A DNA stretch of 40,532 nucleotides from Thermomucor indicae-seudaticae (lineage: Eukaryota > Mucoromycota > Mucoromycetes > Mucorales > Lichtheimiaceae), in contig JSYX01000207.1 of the NCBI GenBank assembly GCA_000787465.1, positions 1 through 40,532 on the forward strand, written 5' to 3'. The stretch's first letter is position 1, and the number at the start of each line of letters is the position of its first letter. The notes under the pieces were generated by a model that saw only the letters and a program-made list of their open reading frames with translations, was not told where the DNA came from and did not search any database. This document shows, one piece after another, positions 18,813 through 29,459 of this stretch. Made by a program: the position numbers and the translations under genes.

Positions 18813-20015
18813 ATGGTCGAGTTTGAATCACAGCCTGATTCGCCCGAAGTAATCTCAGAGCTTGTCTCGTTACTGTGCATTACCGTGGTTAGCGTCCTTT
18901 ACGGCTCGAGGACGTTCAACATGCAATACCACGAGCTGACGTATGGACTGTGGTTAGTCGTTGCCCTTTACCCTACATCATGGGCTTTTTTAGCCAACGG
19001 CCTTCTTCTTGTGTCTACAAACGATGGTACGCCGTTCAAAACCGCCCAACCCACGCGATCGAAGCTTATGATTGTTTTGTTTATAGGCAATCAGATATCC
19101 TGTTTCTTGTCTGAGGTTGCCTGTAATGTCTTTTATGCTAGCACAAAAGTAATCTTTTACCTGTGGTGAGTGCCAAGTCGTGTTTAAAGGCAGCAGATCA
19201 ATAGGTAACAACTGTCGTTACAGGATGATTGAGAAAGTATACATAGTATCCGCTGTCCGCAAACCGAGGTTAAAGACCAAATCCTATGTCTTTCATTTGT
19301 CACTCATGATACCGTGCTTCGTTGTTGCGGCACTCTTGGCAAGTAGCACTGCGCGCCCTACGGGAATGTCCAGACTAATGTTCGTCTTGCAGCTCGTCTA
19401 TCGCGTTGCGGAAATCCGTAAAGATGGTGCGTGTATGATTGGGTTCAAGTCCTTTGGAAGCATTACTCTATTGGTAAGACCGTGTCTACTTGGTCCATGA
19501 TCCTATTCACTGAACAATACGAAAAAAAAGGTCTTTGACACTGTAAAGTATCATTATTGGCATCTTGTGTTACACTTGATCTCATCTACCATCATTAGCT
19601 ATTCACGACTTACATGACGGTCCTTTTCGTCAGGCCACTGCTAAAAGTCAGCAAGAGTTTAAACCGAGACAGAAAACAGACATCCTTGGTCGATGTGGCC
19701 AAGAGGTCGCTTGTGGCGTCTGTTGTATCGTTATTGGCATCCGTCGCAAACATCTTGACAGCCGCGGTCTTTATGCGTGAACGTGGGGTGATCTGCATGA
19801 CTTGCTGCATGGTGGACGTTGCTGTGAGTTTGGTGACCATTCACTGGATACATATTCTCCCTATTTCTCTCCATCTATATTACGCCATAAGAAAAGACCA
19901 GACTAACGTTTTTCTGCCAGGTCACCGAAACTTCTTCCAGACAGAACAAAAAGAAGATGACAAAAGAGGAATCCGAACAGAAAATCACGGCAGAGGAGCA
20001 AGTGCCTCCCAATGA
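18813..20015 (+). CDS. Multi-pass membrane protein of unknown function (about 7 TM)
   Basis: Exons 18813-19165, 19224-19473 and 19599-20015. An alternative last part uses a GTGAGT donor at 19824, an acceptor at 19920 and a stop at 20031, giving a tail that starts VTETSSRQNKKKMTKEE. Hydrophobic segments include VSLLCITVVSVLYG, LWLVVALYPTSWAFLANGLL, MIVLFIGNQISCFLS, LMIPCFVVAALLA, FTTYMTVLFVRPLL, SLVASVVSLLASVANILTA and VDVAVSLVTIHWI. From the general layout I think it belongs to a family of 7-TM hypothetical proteins common in Mucoromycota. The C-terminal Cys pair (ICMTCC) followed by VD is part of that impression. A receptor-like role is speculation. The unspliced ending keeps the last TM segment and is preferred. 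Confidence 0.6.
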
Positions 20016-20031
20016 CAATAGCGATATTTAG

Positions 20032-21084
20032 AATCTCGTTGTGGAGCCAGCCCAGGACGAATGCTATAGCGACACATCGACGGTTTCGCTCGATGCTCAC
20101 AAGTAATATTGTATACCCGCTCTCTCTCTTTCCATGTTGCCTGGAGCTTATTCCGTACAAACACAACAGTATATCATGCAACAAAGAAAATGATGCATAA
20201 CAGCTTTTTTATCAGTTCATACATCAATCCACCGGAATAGCCGATAATGCATTTATCAATGTCACCATAAATAACGACCCTCCTTCAGTGCCAGGATACA
20301 AATTAAGGGGCTCTGATCTTGTTTTAATCAAGACCCAGTATCTCGTTCTGGTCACAATGATATCTTGGATAACGTTTGAGATTCTGCCAGCCAAAGATGA
20401 TCATGGATCTGGAACATCACAATAGATGCCCGCTCGGCAAACAAGCCGAATTGATCGGTATAAACTTTGTCGCACAGCTGTTTGCATGAAATCATACAGA
20501 CTGAGTCATCCAATGGGCTGGAAAGGGATCAGTGCTCAAAGGACATCTGCATCCGAGAACTCCGAAAGATGGAGATCGAGTTTAGCAATCCTATGGGGTG
20601 GCGATAATGAAACTGGACGAGAAGTGCGGGGGTTTTGTTCCGCGGAAACGGATCCTGCATCCTGAATCCATGTTGATAAGGGTCTCCCTTTGAATGGTAC
20701 CGGAACTGATAAACAATCGAGCACGATCTTATCGCACACTGACTTTCAAAATAAAGGCGCAATTCATCATTCAAGCTGCGAGTATCGTGCGTCCAGAAGC
20801 GCTTATCAGTAGCCAATCATCCAATCAGAACCACCGGAAAAAGAAAAAGATAAAAGAAAGTCCGCGCACCCTCTCTTTTTATAATCTTTTTCTCCGTTCT
20901 AAAAAGCCCATCTTCTTCTTTCTGACGTAGAACTGATCGCCTACACTCTTGGTACTAATGAACTGTGCAAACCGACACGAATAGCCCGCTTATATAATAT
21001 GTGTGCTTATTAGTTTTACGAATTGACTAAAGAAAGAACATAAGCACACACACACATACAACACGTAACAACCTCTATTCCACC
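20032..21084. promoter_or_regulatory. Intergenic; upstream region of the GATA factor gene
   Basis: No gene was seen. Candidate sites: CTTATCAG (a GATA site, CTGATAAG on the minus strand) at 20802-20809 and two CCAAT boxes at 20813-20817 and 20821-20825, about 265 bp before the start. TATATAATATGTG at about 20991 may be a TATA element. A GATA site before a GATA-factor gene would fit self-regulation, but such short sites are common by chance. Confidence 0.4.
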
Positions 21085-22629
21085 ATGACGGTCAAGTCGC
21101 CCTTTTACAACAAGCCCTCGACCGCGACCAGCGTGGATTCATGCCACAAATGCCCTTTAGGAGCCAACACCAAGACCCAGGACTCAAGCGTAGTACCGAT
21201 GATCTGCTCTTCTGACAAAGTCCACGCCTCGCGCGCTGGCTTCGAGCAGTCGCAAGCCACAGAACCTTCCAGCAGCGACAACAACCACGTTGCTGAGCCG
21301 TGCAGCTCCAGTGCTGCGAAATCGGATATTGGAAGTGCTTCGGTGACTTCGTGCTCGAACTGTGGAACGACCTCCACTCCTCTATGGCGACGCTCTCCTC
21401 AGGGTGAAACCATCTGCAACGCTTGCGGCCTCTACCTCAAGGCTCGCAACACGACTCGTCCTCCTTGGTTGAAGCGCAACTCGTCCAAGCGCCCTACTGT
21501 GCCTTCGGCTCCTGTGGCATTGGCTCCTGCGCCTCCCGTTGCGACGACGCCTTTACTTCCACGCATCTCTCCTGCTGCGGCTGCTGCACCCAAGCAACAA
21601 ACGACTACTCCATCCAACAACAACAACACCACCACGACTTGCGACAACGCTACCACCGACGGTCAGCAACCACAACGACCCACACTTTCTTGTGCCAACT
21701 GCAACACCACCACCACACCCTTATGGCGTCGTGACGAGCAAGGCAACACGATCTGCAACGCCTGCGGTCTCTATTACAAGCTGCACAATGTTCATCGTCC
21801 TATGGCTATGAAGCGATCGGTCATCAAGCGTCGCAAGCGAGTCACCGTATCCAGCTTAGCTGCTCAACAACAATGCCAGTTTGTCGACGAGAGGGCCCGC
21901 AACAAGCGTAAGCTCAGCCAGGACGACACTTCTCAGCATGCTGCCAAACGAGTGGAATTGCCTACGTTGGCTGCCAAGATCGCGATGCGTCCATTATTGC
22001 CCAACAACAACCGTCCAGTTCCGGTGATGCCTGAGCATCGTCTGCCTCGGATGTTGGATCCCGTTGAGCCTGACGCATTCTACAAGCAATCGCCGGCTTA
22101 CCATCATTTGCCGTCGCCTCCGATGAAGCCTACGACGACAGGAAGCAGCAGCAAATCGTCCAGCATCACTCGTCTGTTGAATCCGGAAGAGAACGACAAG
22201 AGTCTCCCGTCGATATTGTTGCCGAGTTTGCCTTCACCACCGCTTGATCCGATCAAGGAACAACCGTCATCGGCAGTTGCAGCTGCGGCAGCGTTGGCGA
22301 CCGTGTCGGCGTTGCTCAACCCGAACCAGCAGACGCAGCAGATGCTTGAAGCGCATCGTCACGAGTTGCGACGTGAGGTGACCAACTTGACTTGCTTGTT
22401 GAGTCGTACGACGGCGATGCTCGAAAACCTGGACCAAGTGATGGCTGTGACGGCTGGTGCAGGCGATCAGGGCAGCAAGGATGTGGCAAGTGCTCTGGTT
22501 TCGCTGCTTGCTTTGGCTTCTACTGCGGGTGACAAACGCCCTATGACGACTACTACTGCTACTGCTACTGCTACTACTGCTGAACATGGCTTGCCCCCTT
22601 ATCGTCGTTCGATGGATGCTAGAGTCTAG
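21085..22629 (+). CDS. GATA-type transcription factor with two zinc fingers
   Basis: Single exon, 514 aa. Finger 1 (about residues 90-115) reads CSNCGTTSTPLWRRSPQGET then ICNACGLYLKARNTTRP. Finger 2 (about 202-227) reads CANCNTTTTPLWRRDEQGNT then ICNACGLYYKLHNVHRP with a basic tail KRSVIKRRKR. Both have the fungal C-x2-C-x17-C-x2-C form. Two-finger GATA proteins in fungi include the iron-siderophore repressors (SreA, Fep1, URBS1), and the LYLKARN of finger 1 resembles those. The Cys-rich iron-sensing motif expected between the fingers is missing; the linker is Pro/Ala/Thr/Asn-rich. A predicted coiled coil (about 412-450, AHRHELRREVTNLTCLLSRT) lies in the C-terminal part, as in that subgroup. 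It probably binds HGATAR sites; iron control is uncertain. Confidence 0.9.
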   Translation: MTVKSPFYNKPSTATSVDSCHKCPLGANTKTQDSSVVPMICSSDKVHASRAGFEQSQATEPSSSDNNHVAEPCSSSAAKSDIGSASVTSCSNCGTTSTPLWRRSPQGETICNACGLYLKARNTTRPPWLKRNSSKRPTVPSAPVALAPAPPVATTPLLPRISPAAAAAPKQQTTTPSNNNNTTTTCDNATTDGQQPQRPTLSCANCNTTTTPLWRRDEQGNTICNACGLYYKLHNVHRPMAMKRSVIKRRKRVTVSSLAAQQQCQFVDERARNKRKLSQDDTSQHAAKRVELPTLAAKIAMRPLLPNNNRPVPVMPEHRLPRMLDPVEPDAFYKQSPAYHHLPSPPMKPTTTGSSSKSSSITRLLNPEENDKSLPSILLPSLPSPPLDPIKEQPSSAVAAAAALATVSALLNPNQQTQQMLEAHRHELRREVTNLTCLLSRTTAMLENLDQVMAVTAGAGDQGSKDVASALVSLLALASTAGDKRPMTTTTATATATTAEHGLPPYRRSMDARV

Positions 22630-23159
22630 TTCGTTTTTCTTTTTTTTGCGTGCAATAAAGGGAAAGCCACGTGATTGACATATGCGACGGAAAGGGTCGG
22701 ACCTTTCCGGAATAGCAATAAAGGCTCATGCATGAAAGTGAAAATGCGCGGACCTGTGAAATGCTTTGAGAAAGGGAGAAGCCGCGTAAAATGCGGGGCA
22801 AAGATGTGGGGCAGGAATACTGATTAAACATTTGGGATTACTAAAAATATCGCACCAGCAAAAAGGCCTAATGGGAAAATAGAATCAACGCAAAAGGGTA
22901 TTCCGTCAGCAGAAGGTCTTTTTTCATAAGAGCAAATTGAACGGATAAAGCCAGTTGTTATCGGAGCTGCTGACTCGACTCAATTTGGAGTCACCTGCCG
23001 ATTTGTAAAGGGCAAATCCAAAGAGGTTCTATTCAAAAGAAGAAGAATCACACCATCTTCCTTCTCTCTCTGTGTTTCTCATCTTTCTTTCTCTTTCTTT
23101 CTCTCTTTTTTTTTCTACCTTCTTTTTTCTTATTTCTATTGGCAGTCTCGGATTGAGTC
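22630..23159. promoter_or_regulatory. Intergenic; upstream region of the bHLH gene
   Basis: No gene. A long pyrimidine tract (about 23058-23140, TTTCTTTCTCTTTCTTTCTC and similar) lies directly before the start at 23160 and is probably promoter/5' UTR of the bHLH gene. CACGTG at 22669-22674 is a perfect E-box, the type of site that a bHLH protein with H-E-R basic residues would bind. Confidence 0.5.
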
Positions 23160-24057
23160 ATGACGGACTATAACGCGGATATCATGGACCCGTACTATGA
23201 TCCGGCACATAAAACGTCAAGTGTCATTAGCACAGACCCAGACTATGATCCACGCCATAAGGCTTCTAGCATCGCTAGTACCTCGACAGCCAGTAGCGGA
23301 GACAATCCACCTTCGCTTTGTGATACGGATTCTCCAGCATTACGGCCGCTGGTTTTTGAAGGTAGATCATGCCGCCTGAACCGCGTAATTTTCATGTGCT
23401 TAACGGCTGCCTGGGAAAAAATTAGAGTTACTAAATGCACCAGGTATTGAACCCATTTATCTGGAGTTCGAATCAACAAAGGCTTTGGTAATTCTAGACT
23501 GTGGCGCGATTAATGAATGGAAAAAAACTTATTTGTTGCTGCAATAGCAGGAACCCTTTCAATGCAACGCATCCACGAATGAAGAGCAACCACCACCAGC
23601 AGCAACGAAGCGGACATACACCAGAGTGCTGACAGAAGAACAGCGACGTGCAAACCACATTGCTTCTGAACAAAAACGACGCAGCTCGATTCGTAACGGG
23701 TTCAAGGAGCTCACGGAACTTGTGCCGACACTTAAAAACATTAACCATTCCAAGAGCACGATCCTGTTTAAGGCTGTGGAATATGTTCGGCATCTCGAGA
23801 AGCGGAACCGTAGCCTAAGAGAAAAACTGGCTTCCCTTCAACTTCGGCTAGAAATCCAGCGGTCATCCTCGACGACCAGTACATGGGCTGCTTGGTTGGC
23901 TCACCGAAACCAGCAACTCGAGTTGCAGGTACAACAGCTGTTAGCTAGGCAGCAACCATCGAGGCCTACCGCTCTGGTTATACCCCACACCGATGACTAC
24001 ATGAATATCCCTGCCGATGATATCGAATATCCTTCTTCCTTTTTGCGACAGCTGTAG
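23160..24057 (+). CDS. bHLH-leucine zipper transcription factor
   Basis: Best model: exons 23160-23384 and 23551-24057 (243 aa). The intron donor GTAATT at 23385 is the phase-consistent choice, but a small extra exon in the 166-nt gap cannot be excluded. The basic region RRANHIASEQKRRSSIRNGF carries the His-Glu-Arg trio typical of CACGTG binders. Helix 1 and 2 follow (FKELTELVPTL, then KSTILFKAVEYVRHLEKRN), then a heptad-like extension LREKLASLQLRLE. Yeast Ino4 and the Max type are similar in form. The N-terminus has a short repeated motif, YDPAHKTSSVIST then YDPRHKASSIAST, possibly a phosphorylation module (inference). A perfect E-box sits about 490 bp upstream. Confidence 0.85.
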
Positions 24058-24292
24058 CTTTACTTATTCTGTTTTGGATCGGATTAAGAAAAAATGATCA
24101 TTTTTGATTGGATAAAGACATGCTGCAAAAAATTTTATGGGCAAAACAAATATCCGTTCTTTTAAAAGCGTTTGCCTGCCCCAGTTCAAAGCCTCCACCC
24201 AAGCCTCTTTTTTCACTTAAGCCACCGGTAAGGGAGTGGACAAGTGGCTGGCTTGGCTGCATAAACTGACTTTCTACTCGTTGCTCATCACC

Positions 24293-24403
24293 ATGGATAG
24301 AATCACATCGTCATGGCTCGAGTCCACCTCTTTACGGGCCAATGCAACCATGGCCAACGAAGAAATAGCGCAAGAGACAACAGCAGCGATTTGTCTAATT
24401 TAA
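24293..24403 (+). promoter_or_regulatory. Upstream overlapping ORF (36 aa) before the Myb-C2H2 gene
   Basis: An ATG in good context (CACCATGG) 20 nt before the chosen start opens a different frame (MDRITSSWLESTSLRANATM and on), ending at TAA 24401-24403, well past the main ATG at 24313. It could reduce translation of the main frame, or it could be the true N-terminus if an unseen splice joins the frames. Confidence 0.4.
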
Positions 24404-26302
24404 CACAACCACCACCGGGTCCTACTGCCACGACCGCAGAAGAAGAAGACCCGGCATCGCAATTGGCTAACCTCGCAGCTTTGTTGCAACAACAACAACA
24501 AGGTTCGAATTCACAAGATGCCATTGTGGGTGCGGTCGCTGCGCAATTGTCAGCCAAAGCAGGTAAGAAAATGGTCTCGGACGTAGTAATGTAACAAAAC
24601 GAATGGTGCTTATTAAGTTAACTGTAGAACCCACCAAAGATGACAAAGAGTACTTGTTGCAGTCTTTGCTTTCAGAAAGCAAAGAAGGCAAGAAACCATC
24701 AAACAATGAATGGATTGATCAGGCGACGGCAGCTACGGCACTGCAGATGCTGGGATTATCAACGCAACAACAACAACAGCAGCAGCAACAGGAAGGGGAG
24801 AGAACAGAACAACAAGAAGAAGGAACCAAAAAGCAAGATGCGGATAATGTGATGCTGATTGCAAACTATCCTGGACTGGCTCAAGCGGCGTTAGAGTTGC
24901 AACAACAACAGCTGCAGCAGCAACAACAACAAAATGACGAGTCCAGTCAGGAATACAAACGAGGCAGCTGGACACCGGAAGAGGACGAGCAGTTGATTGC
25001 AGGCATCAAACGATTCGGTTATGGACGCTGGAAGGAGATTGCAAGCTTGATTCCTGGCCGTAAGGGAAAGCAGCTCAAACAACGATGGGACAATACCTTG
25101 GCAGCCAAATTCGTGGATATAGAATGGCTCAAAAACAAGATACGAGGCGACGAGGAAGAGTGGTCGCATGACATTGACGTGGAGGGGTCTGCACCGCCTT
25201 CACCCTCTAAAAGAGATGACAAGTCGACAGGAGAAGATATCATGGCCAAGATCACAGAAAAGGCCAAAGAAGGAAATCAGGAAGCCATCGAAGCGCTTTT
25301 GTCCCAGGCACTTTTGGGTACCATTCACAATAACGGTGCACAGTCATCAACAACATCAGAACCACTGCCGACAACCTCTAGTCCGCTACCAGCTGAAGAA
25401 AATAGACTCCATCATCCGCCCTCGGCGCCACTCCTCACATTTGCTGATGCTGCGACACTTGCGCTTTATGCTCAGCAATTCGCGCAAGCACAACAACAAC
25501 AACAACAGCAGCAGCAGCATGAGAGCAGTAGAGAAAACGATCCATCAACGACGGCCGCGACTAGTTCACCTCTTGCAGCACTCGCAAGTCATCCCTATTT
25601 CCTAGCGAATCCGTTTGCACAATCTGGCAATGATAATGCGGCCGCAGTGGCCGCAGCCGTAGCTGCCATGGCGTCCGCAGCCTCACAACACCACCACCAC
25701 CAGCAGCAGCAGCAGCAGCACCCCTGTTCATCTACCACGACGGCTACCACTACTACACAATCACCATCGCCTCTTCCTCAGCTACCTGGGTTCCCGATCA
25801 CAAACCCGAACCGACCACCACCGAAACCTGCCCCACGCGCTGCACCGGGTCAAAAGCGACGGCGTTCTGATCCTGCTTTAGCCGAGACCCAGTCGGCCGC
25901 GATGTCCATCTACGCCTCCTCCGCCCCGATCACGACCACCATCAATAACCAAACGCAAACCGTTTATCCATGTCTGTTCCCGAACTGCGGCAAAACGTTT
26001 GCACGCCTTTATAACCTGAAAAGCCATTCAAGGACGCATACGGACGATCGTCCGTTTGTGTGTAATATTTGTCAGACGGCGTTCAGTCGAAACCATGATC
26101 TGAAGCGGCATACCAAGATTCATGGAGGCGATAAGCCGCACAAGTGTAATGGATGCAACAAGACGTTCTCAAGGTAATTGTTGATTGAATTAACTTTGTG
26201 TAGAAGGAGAGCCTGGTTATTGATTGATTGTTTGATAGATTGGATGCATTGAAGCGACACAAGAGTAATCAACGCAACAAAGCGACATGTTTTGGACCTT
26301 GA
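24313..26302 (+). CDS. Myb/SANT plus C2H2 zinc-finger transcription factor
   Basis: Exons 24313-24562, 24628-26173 and 26239-26302 (619 aa). One Myb repeat lies at about residues 195-245: RGSWTPEEDEQLIAGIKRFG, then WKEIASLIPGRKGKQLKQRW. The C-terminus carries three C2H2-type fingers (about 527-615): YPCLFPNCGKTFARLYNLKS with HSRTH, FVCNICQTAFSRNHDLKRH, and HKCNGCNKTFSRLDALKRHK. In the last one the fourth ligand is probably a Cys (C2HC), a pattern seen in other fungal factors. Between these are polyQ tracts and an Ala/His/Pro-rich region. The third finger is completed by the last short exon. Having both DNA-binding types in one protein is uncommon. The start is uncertain because of the overlapping upstream ORF. 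Targets are unknown. Confidence 0.85.
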
Positions 26303-26505
26303 TGGCATATGTAGAGAAGGTTCTAGTTCATTTGTATGCTCTTTGTTTTGTTTACATTCCCAATATGAATTCTACCCCAGAGTGTGTGGGGTTTTGCATG
26401 TGAAAGCTGATGGGTTTCTTTGTGTGACGGGATGTCTTTTTTTCTTTTACTTTCCACGAGAACATCCAGTTTTTAGAGTAGTACCTTCCTTCCTTTTCGC
26501 TCGTC

Positions 26506-27984
26506 ATGGCGTCTCTATTGTCGAGCGATTTCCTGACTGAGGATCAGTTGGCGAATCTCAAACTGTACCAGTATTCTGCGATAGACAAGTCGTTTACGAG
26601 CCGATACATTCTTCGTCATTACTGGAACTGGGCGATTGAGCTGTTTCCGTTATGGATTGCGCAAGTGTCCCTGAATCGGAATTGCCGCCCTGACCCAGAC
26701 TGTTGAGCTTATTGTTGTTTCTGCAGGCCGAACCTGATTACGCTTATTGGCTTGTCGTTCATGATCTTGAATATTGCGCTTGTGGTGATTTATGTTCCTG
26801 AAATGGATTCGGAAGGCGGACCTCGTTGGATATACTACAGGTAAACTTTTTGACTGGGGATGGTCCGCCCTGGATGGATCAAGTAAACGACGAGGTTTAT
26901 ATTAGTTTCGCGGCTGGATTGTGGTTATATTCAACGTTCGATAATGTGGACGGCAAACAAGCACGACGTACAGGGACATCGAGTCCGCTGGGCGAACTAT
27001 TCGACCACGGATGCGATGCACTCAACACATCGTTCGCCGCGCTTTTGCAGGCGACCGCGCTCGGGATGGGCCATTCGATGGCGAGCGTGATGCTCTACAG
27101 TATTGCGATGGCAGGGTTCTACCTTTCGACGATCGAAGAGTACCACACGGGCACACTGTATCTCGGCTACATTAATGCGCCGACTGAGGGCGTGATCCTG
27201 TCGTGCATTGTGTTCTGTATTTCGGGCTACTATGGACCTGGTGTGTGGCAGACCCCTGTGGGATCCGTGCTGGGTCATCGTGCCTCGTGGTTGCCCGAAG
27301 CCGTTGCGCTGCTGCCGCTTTCTCATGCTATCCTGTGGTGGGTCGGACTGCTGTTTCTCTTTACCCACGTGCCAGTATGGTAAGTTTGTTATTACACATT
27401 CGACAGAAAGACAAGATAGATAGACAGAATGATAATAACAATGATAACAATTATAGCTTTCATGCCATGTACAAGGCATGCCGTAAGCAGGGCATACCCT
27501 TTGTATCCACCATGATCGCCGAAAACATGTCCATTACGGTCTACGTTGCCGCCTTCTTCTTCTGGGTCACATCGCCTTACTCGTATATCCTCTCACATCA
27601 TCATTATATCCTGTACACACTCACGACTGGTATCGTTTTCGGGCGGATGGCGACCAAGGTCATTCTAGCGCACCTGATCAAGGCTGAATGCCCAAGGTTT
27701 ACCGTGCTCTTGGTGCCGCTGGTGGTCGGTGCCCTTTTGACAAATTTGCCTCGCTTGATGGACATGTAAGTCGGCTCATGATCCCAAGTGATAGATACAT
27801 GTCACTCATGGCATATATATATAGTCCTCCAATTTTTACACCCGAGTCAGAATATCTGTACATTTGTGCATATTTTACGTTTGCTCTGTTGGCGTACTTG
27901 CGCTGGGCGATAGTTGTAATCAATAGCTTTTGTTCATACCTTGGAATCAATTGTCTTACTATTCCAAAGCCAAAGAAGGCTTAA
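26506..27984 (+). CDS. Ethanolamine/choline phosphotransferase (CDP-alcohol phosphatidyltransferase)
   Basis: Exons 26506-26660, 26727-26840, 26906-27379, 27457-27765 and 27825-27984 (403 aa, the size of yeast CPT1/EPT1). The catalytic CDP-alcohol motif D-G-x2-A-R-x8-G-x3-D-x3-D is complete: NVDGKQARRTGTSSPLGELF then DHGCDALN, at about residues 103-131. The N-terminus has the family block YQYSAIDKSFTSRYILRHYW and PNLITLIGLSFMIL. Several membrane spans follow. The enzyme finishes the Kennedy pathway by joining CDP-ethanolamine or CDP-choline to diacylglycerol in ER membranes; the sequence alone does not say which headgroup is preferred. Intron 1 (26661-26726) is GC-AG with GCAAGT; the phase allows no GT alternative. 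Confidence 0.95.
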
Positions 27985-28033
27985 TTTTCATCTTTTTCAT
28001 GAAATGAAGTGTGTACTTCTTTATGCCGGACAT

Positions 28034-28041
28034 TGACGTCA
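28034..28041. promoter_or_regulatory. Perfect CRE/ATF site TGACGTCA
   Basis: The 8-bp palindrome TGACGTCA is the full ATF/CREB-type bZIP site. It lies 158 bp before the ATP4 start and 50 bp after the stop of the phosphotransferase gene, a plausible promoter position for ATP4. Confidence 0.5.
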
Positions 28042-28043
28042 CA

Positions 28044-28074
28044 GGGTTACCCCGGTGCATCGCCGGGGTGGCCC
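28044..28074. other. 12-bp GC-rich hairpin between two genes
   Basis: Left arm 28044-28055 and right arm 28063-28074 pair over 12 positions (core ACCCCGG / CCGGGGT, two G-U pairs when read as RNA) around the 7-nt loop TGCATCG, followed by a T run. It could sit in the 3' UTR of the phosphotransferase mRNA or in the ATP4 promoter. Confidence 0.6.
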
Positions 28075-28198
28075 TTTTTGTGCTCTATTGTAAATTTTTT
28101 CGGCGTCCCCCCTCCACCCACATACTCGTACGTAAGGTTCGCTAAAGACAACACCTCGGTTCCTTTTTTTATCTTACCGTCTATATTATATCAGTGCA

Positions 28199-29254
28199 AT
28201 GGCTTTCCGATTGTTGACCACGCGTGCTGCTGCTGCTGGTAATTGCGGGGACGAATTGAAATTCATTACTGCAACGTTAGCTCATTGAGAAAACCATCGT
28301 CCATTAGTTGCCGCTCGTCCTACCTTGACTACTGCTTCGCGCATTGCTCCTACTGCGTAAGGACATTGCTGTATACATATTGAACGCTTGTCGTGCTAAA
28401 TTGTCTTGTTCCATTTAGCATTCGCAGCTACAGCACCAAACAAGACGGTGAGAGTTCCTTTTGGTTGTTGTACGCGTTGGTATGGGTTATTGACGTCTGC
28501 ATCTTTCAGTGTCTCCGAAGGAAAAGGCTGCTAGCATCATTGATGCCCTTCCAGGCAACTCGCTCGTGTCCAAGACCGGCTTCGTCACTCTCAGCACTGG
28601 CCTTGCGACGTTCCTGATTTCCAAGGAGATCTACGTGTTGAACGAAGAAACGCTTGTTCTTATTGCCACGACGGGTCTTTTGGGAGTCTTGCTCAAGTAC
28701 CTCCGTGAACCTTACACCAACATGGCCAACGACCACATCAACGTACGTAAAAAAAAGAGATAGACTGGAGGGACTGAATAGAAGAGGGATGATCTTATGA
28801 TGATGTGAATATAGCGTATCAAGAGCGTGTTGAACAAGGCCCGTGAAGACCACAAGGCTGCCGTTCAGAGCCGCATCGACCAGGCCGGTGAAATGAAGGA
28901 TTTGGTGGATGTGACCAAGGCCCTTTTCGAACTGTCGCGCGAGACGGCCCGCTTGGAAGCCCAGGCATTCACCTTGAAGCAGCAGGTGGCTGTTGCCCAG
29001 GAAGTCAAGAGCACTTTGGACTCGTGGGTCCGTCACGAAGCCAGCGTGCGCGAACGCGAACAGAAGCAGTTGGCTGCTTACTTGATTGAAAAGATTCACG
29101 CTGATCTCAAGGACCCCAAGATTCAGCAGCAGATCTTGGACCAGGCTGTGGCTGACATTCAGAGTAAGTTTCTTGTCTCCTTTTTCCTTTTCTTCTTGTT
29201 TTGCTGACTATCGCATATTGTTGTATATATACAGAGATTGCCAAGTCTGCTTAG
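28199..29254 (+). CDS. ATP4: Mitochondrial F1Fo ATP synthase subunit 4 (subunit b)
   Basis: Six exons: 28199-28238, 28308-28356, 28419-28447, 28510-28742, 28815-29163 and 29235-29254 (239 aa, close to yeast Atp4). The N-terminus (MAFRLLTTRAAAAVAARPTL) is rich in Arg/Ala and lacks acids, a mitochondrial targeting peptide. It is followed by KEKAASIIDALPGNSLVSKT and GFVTLSTGLATFLISKEIYV with LVLIATTGLLGVL, the two membrane spans, then a long charged helix (VLNKAREDHKAAVQSRI and on) forming the peripheral stalk, ending in IAKSA. It holds the F1 part against Fo in the inner membrane. The many tiny 5' exons are phase-consistent. Confidence 0.95.
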
Positions 29255-29459
29255 ATTCTTGTTTTATTCTCTCTGTCTACATATATAAAATAAAAACACC
29301 TGCATTCGTTTGTTGTAAAGAAAGTCGCCCTTGAACACCGTGCAAATATCATGTTCCTTTTTTGGAAATCGGGCTTTTTGGTGCGCGCGCACGCGTATTT
29401 AAGTGACGCGAAATTTTTGCCTTCTCCCTAAATTTCCTGTCTTTCCCCTCGCGATCACA

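Noticed and set aside
23410..23530. Extra small exon in the bHLH gene (for instance 23452-23495)
   Set aside because: Its phase does not fit the following exon, although a real but unusual splice cannot be ruled out without cDNA.
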